From NCBI GenBank assembly GCA_021106655.1, contig JAIOTT010000304.1, positions 1 through 14,058 on the forward strand: DNA of 14,058 nucleotides, written 5' to 3'. The notes below the pieces were generated by a model that did not search any database, was not told the DNA's origin, and worked only from the letters and a program-made list of their open reading frames with translations. This document shows, piece by piece, positions 12,857 to 14,058 of the stretch. Both the position numbers and the translations under genes were made by a program. This stretch comes from Bacteroidales bacterium. GTDB lineage: Bacteria > Bacteroidota > Bacteroidia > Bacteroidales > SMBSF77. Each line of letters opens with the position of its first letter. Position 1 is the stretch's first letter.

Positions 12857-14058
12857 CTAAGCCGACCCCCTTGTATCTTTAAATCCTTCAATCTCAAGAT
12901 CGTTAAGCTCAATATCTTCTTCTTCATCAAAAATGTCAAGTAGAGGCTCTTTAAACAATTTTGTAGTAATTCGCTTATCTAAGGTTAGCAACAGAGAAGG
13001 TAAAAGAAAAAGATTGGATAGAACTGCTATTAGCAATGTGAATGAAACGAGATACCCCATTGCTTCTGTACCACCAAAACTTGAGAATGTGAAAATTGCA
13101 AAACCAAAAAATAATACAACTGATGAATATATCATACTGAACCCAGTTTCACGTAAAGCATTCATAACAGAATCCTTAATATTCCAATTGTTGAGATCTA
13201 ATTCCATCCGGTATCTCGACAAGAAGTGAATGGCATTATCAACAGAAATACCCAATGCAATACTAAAAATTAATATAGTACTTGGTTTTATTGGAATACC
13301 AAGATAACCCATTAAGGCAGCAGTGAGCAGTTGAGGTATAAGGTTAGGTACCAGGGAAACGAGGATCATCCGTGGTGAAGTAAAAAGCAATGCCATTAGT
13401 AATGAGATTGCAACAAGTGCTAGTATAAGGCTTGTCAATAGGTTTTTGATCAGGTATTGAGAGCCTTTAAGGAAAACAACACTGGTTCCTGTCATAAGTG
13501 TATCAAACTTTTTTGGATTAAATATTGAATCTATTCTTGGCTTCAGCTCTTCCTGAATACGTTTAATATCTTTAGTGCCAATATTTTTCATCTGAACGCT
13601 TATCCTTGTAATCTGCAGATTAGTGTCGATATAAGAATTAAGAATAGTTTTTTTTCTTTTATTTGGTTTTGGGATATAGTTCCCCATGAAGGTGATCTCA
13701 TTATTATTGGGAAGCGTATAAAACGAGGGATTTCCGTTGTAATAAGCCTGCTTTGCAAATTTAACAACCTCTGCTACGGATACAGGTCTGGAGAGCTCAG
13801 GGTAGCTGTTAAGAACCTTCTGTAACTTTTCAATTCTTCGAATATTGGAGAGCTTCATCACTCCTTTTTTCTTACGTGTATCAATTGAAATCTCAAAAGG
13901 CATCACACCGTTAAAATGTTTTTCCATAAACATCAGATCAAGATATAATGGATCTTTTTTAGGTATGTCATCAACAATATTCCCGGTGGTTTTAAGCCTT
14001 GAGACACCAATGATCCCTAAAATAACAAATACAATGGTTGTTACATAAACAACATTCC
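12857..14058 (-). CDS. RND superfamily (MMPL-type) membrane transporter, C-terminal half, partial
   Basis: The frame stays open to the window edge. The ATG at 13931-13933 is internal, because codons upstream of it continue a typical RND sequence (a membrane segment, then N-I-V-D-D-I-P-K-K-D-P and the F-G-G-V-like F-N-G-V). The visible 399 residues comprise one membrane helix at the edge, a periplasmic domain of about 190 residues, then five helices. In the third of these five, G-I-S-V-D-N-A-I-H-F, about residues 269-278 from the edge, is the conserved MMPL motif with the Asp that usually couples proton flow. This corresponds to TM7-TM12, the second half of a two-repeat RND protein. The cytoplasmic tail is acidic (D-E-E-E-D). 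Relatives export lipids, hopanoids or drugs across the inner membrane; the substrate cannot be told here. It ends with TAG, 191 bases before rfbA. Confidence 0.9.
   Translation of the reverse strand, partial: NVVYVTTIVFVILGIIGVSRLKTTGNIVDDIPKKDPLYLDLMFMEKHFNGVMPFEISIDTRKKKGVMKLSNIRRIEKLQKVLNSYPELSRPVSVAEVVKFAKQAYYNGNPSFYTLPNNNEITFMGNYIPKPNKRKKTILNSYIDTNLQITRISVQMKNIGTKDIKRIQEELKPRIDSIFNPKKFDTLMTGTSVVFLKGSQYLIKNLLTSLILALVAISLLMALLFTSPRMILVSLVPNLIPQLLTAALMGYLGIPIKPSTILIFSIALGISVDNAIHFLSRYRMELDLNNWNIKDSVMNALRETGFSMIYSSVVLFFGFAIFTFSSFGGTEAMGYLVSFTLLIAVLSNLFLLPSLLLTLDKRITTKLFKEPLLDIFDEEEDIELNDLEIEGFKDTRGSA

Noticed and set aside
12857..13933. RND gene starting at the ATG at 13931-13933
   Set aside because: The same frame upstream encodes the preceding membrane helix and the V-D-D-I-P region typical of the family, so that Met is internal and the gene is cut by the window edge.
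13845..14048. Plus-strand open frame opposite the RND gene
   Set aside because: The minus strand encodes a clear RND sequence without interruption through the same bases and on to the window edge.
11802..14058. A dedicated lipid- or glycan-export operon (RND, rfbA, polyprenyl synthase)
   Set aside because: The RND and rfbA genes are 191 bases apart across repeat-rich DNA, and none of the other dTDP-sugar or export genes is present. The link would be speculation.

Overview
The window looks like a low-GC chromosome segment from a Bacteroidota (Bacteroidetes) bacterium. Three proteins end in a type A sorting domain of the type IX secretion system (T9SS). Several genes are preceded by the Bacteroidota -7 promoter box TAnnTTTG. 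Translation starts are preceded by A-rich sequence rather than strong Shine-Dalgarno sites. Spacers carry many short palindromic or low-complexity repeats. I see no rRNA, tRNA, CRISPR array, transposase, phage gene or plasmid gene.

Left part (1-1163). The 3' end of trmB (tRNA m7G46 methyltransferase) enters from outside and is interrupted by an in-frame TAG. Next comes a small cassette: a four-helix-bundle (S23/IVP-type) gene on the minus strand, flanked by 16-bp-unit repeats that include a perfect 25-bp inverted repeat. An alkyltransferase-like gene follows, with the catalytic Cys of the PCHRV motif replaced by Ala.

Middle part (1200-8530). Three large paralogous secreted proteins lie in a row on the plus strand, each with its own candidate promoter and intrinsic terminator. 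All three share a beta-rich module of about 230 residues, a CARDB-like Ig domain before it and a T9SS sorting domain after it. The second and third begin with a propeller-like domain. The first instead carries a choice-of-anchor J/cleaved-adhesin-like domain, so the array is a domain mosaic. The last two share a nearly identical 3' end that continues past the stop codon. The spacers hold terminators, imperfect inverted repeats, a compact nested hairpin, and a 178-bp nested inverted-repeat element with a perfect 48-bp palindrome at its core.

Right part (8800-14058). An ABC-F ATPase on the plus strand converges with, and overlaps by 7 bp, a minus-strand group. That group reads rfbA/rmlA (dTDP-glucose synthesis) followed 11 bp later by a short-chain polyprenyl diphosphate synthase. 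Upstream, separated by 191 bp of AT-rich repeats, is the C-terminal part of an RND/MMPL-family membrane protein whose start lies beyond the window. Apart from the secreted paralogs these are ordinary housekeeping or envelope genes.

I see no defence or other multi-gene system that could be called new with confidence. The items most worth following up are the four-helix-bundle cassette, the nested palindromic element, the T9SS cargo array with its unassigned shared module, and the stop codon in trmB.
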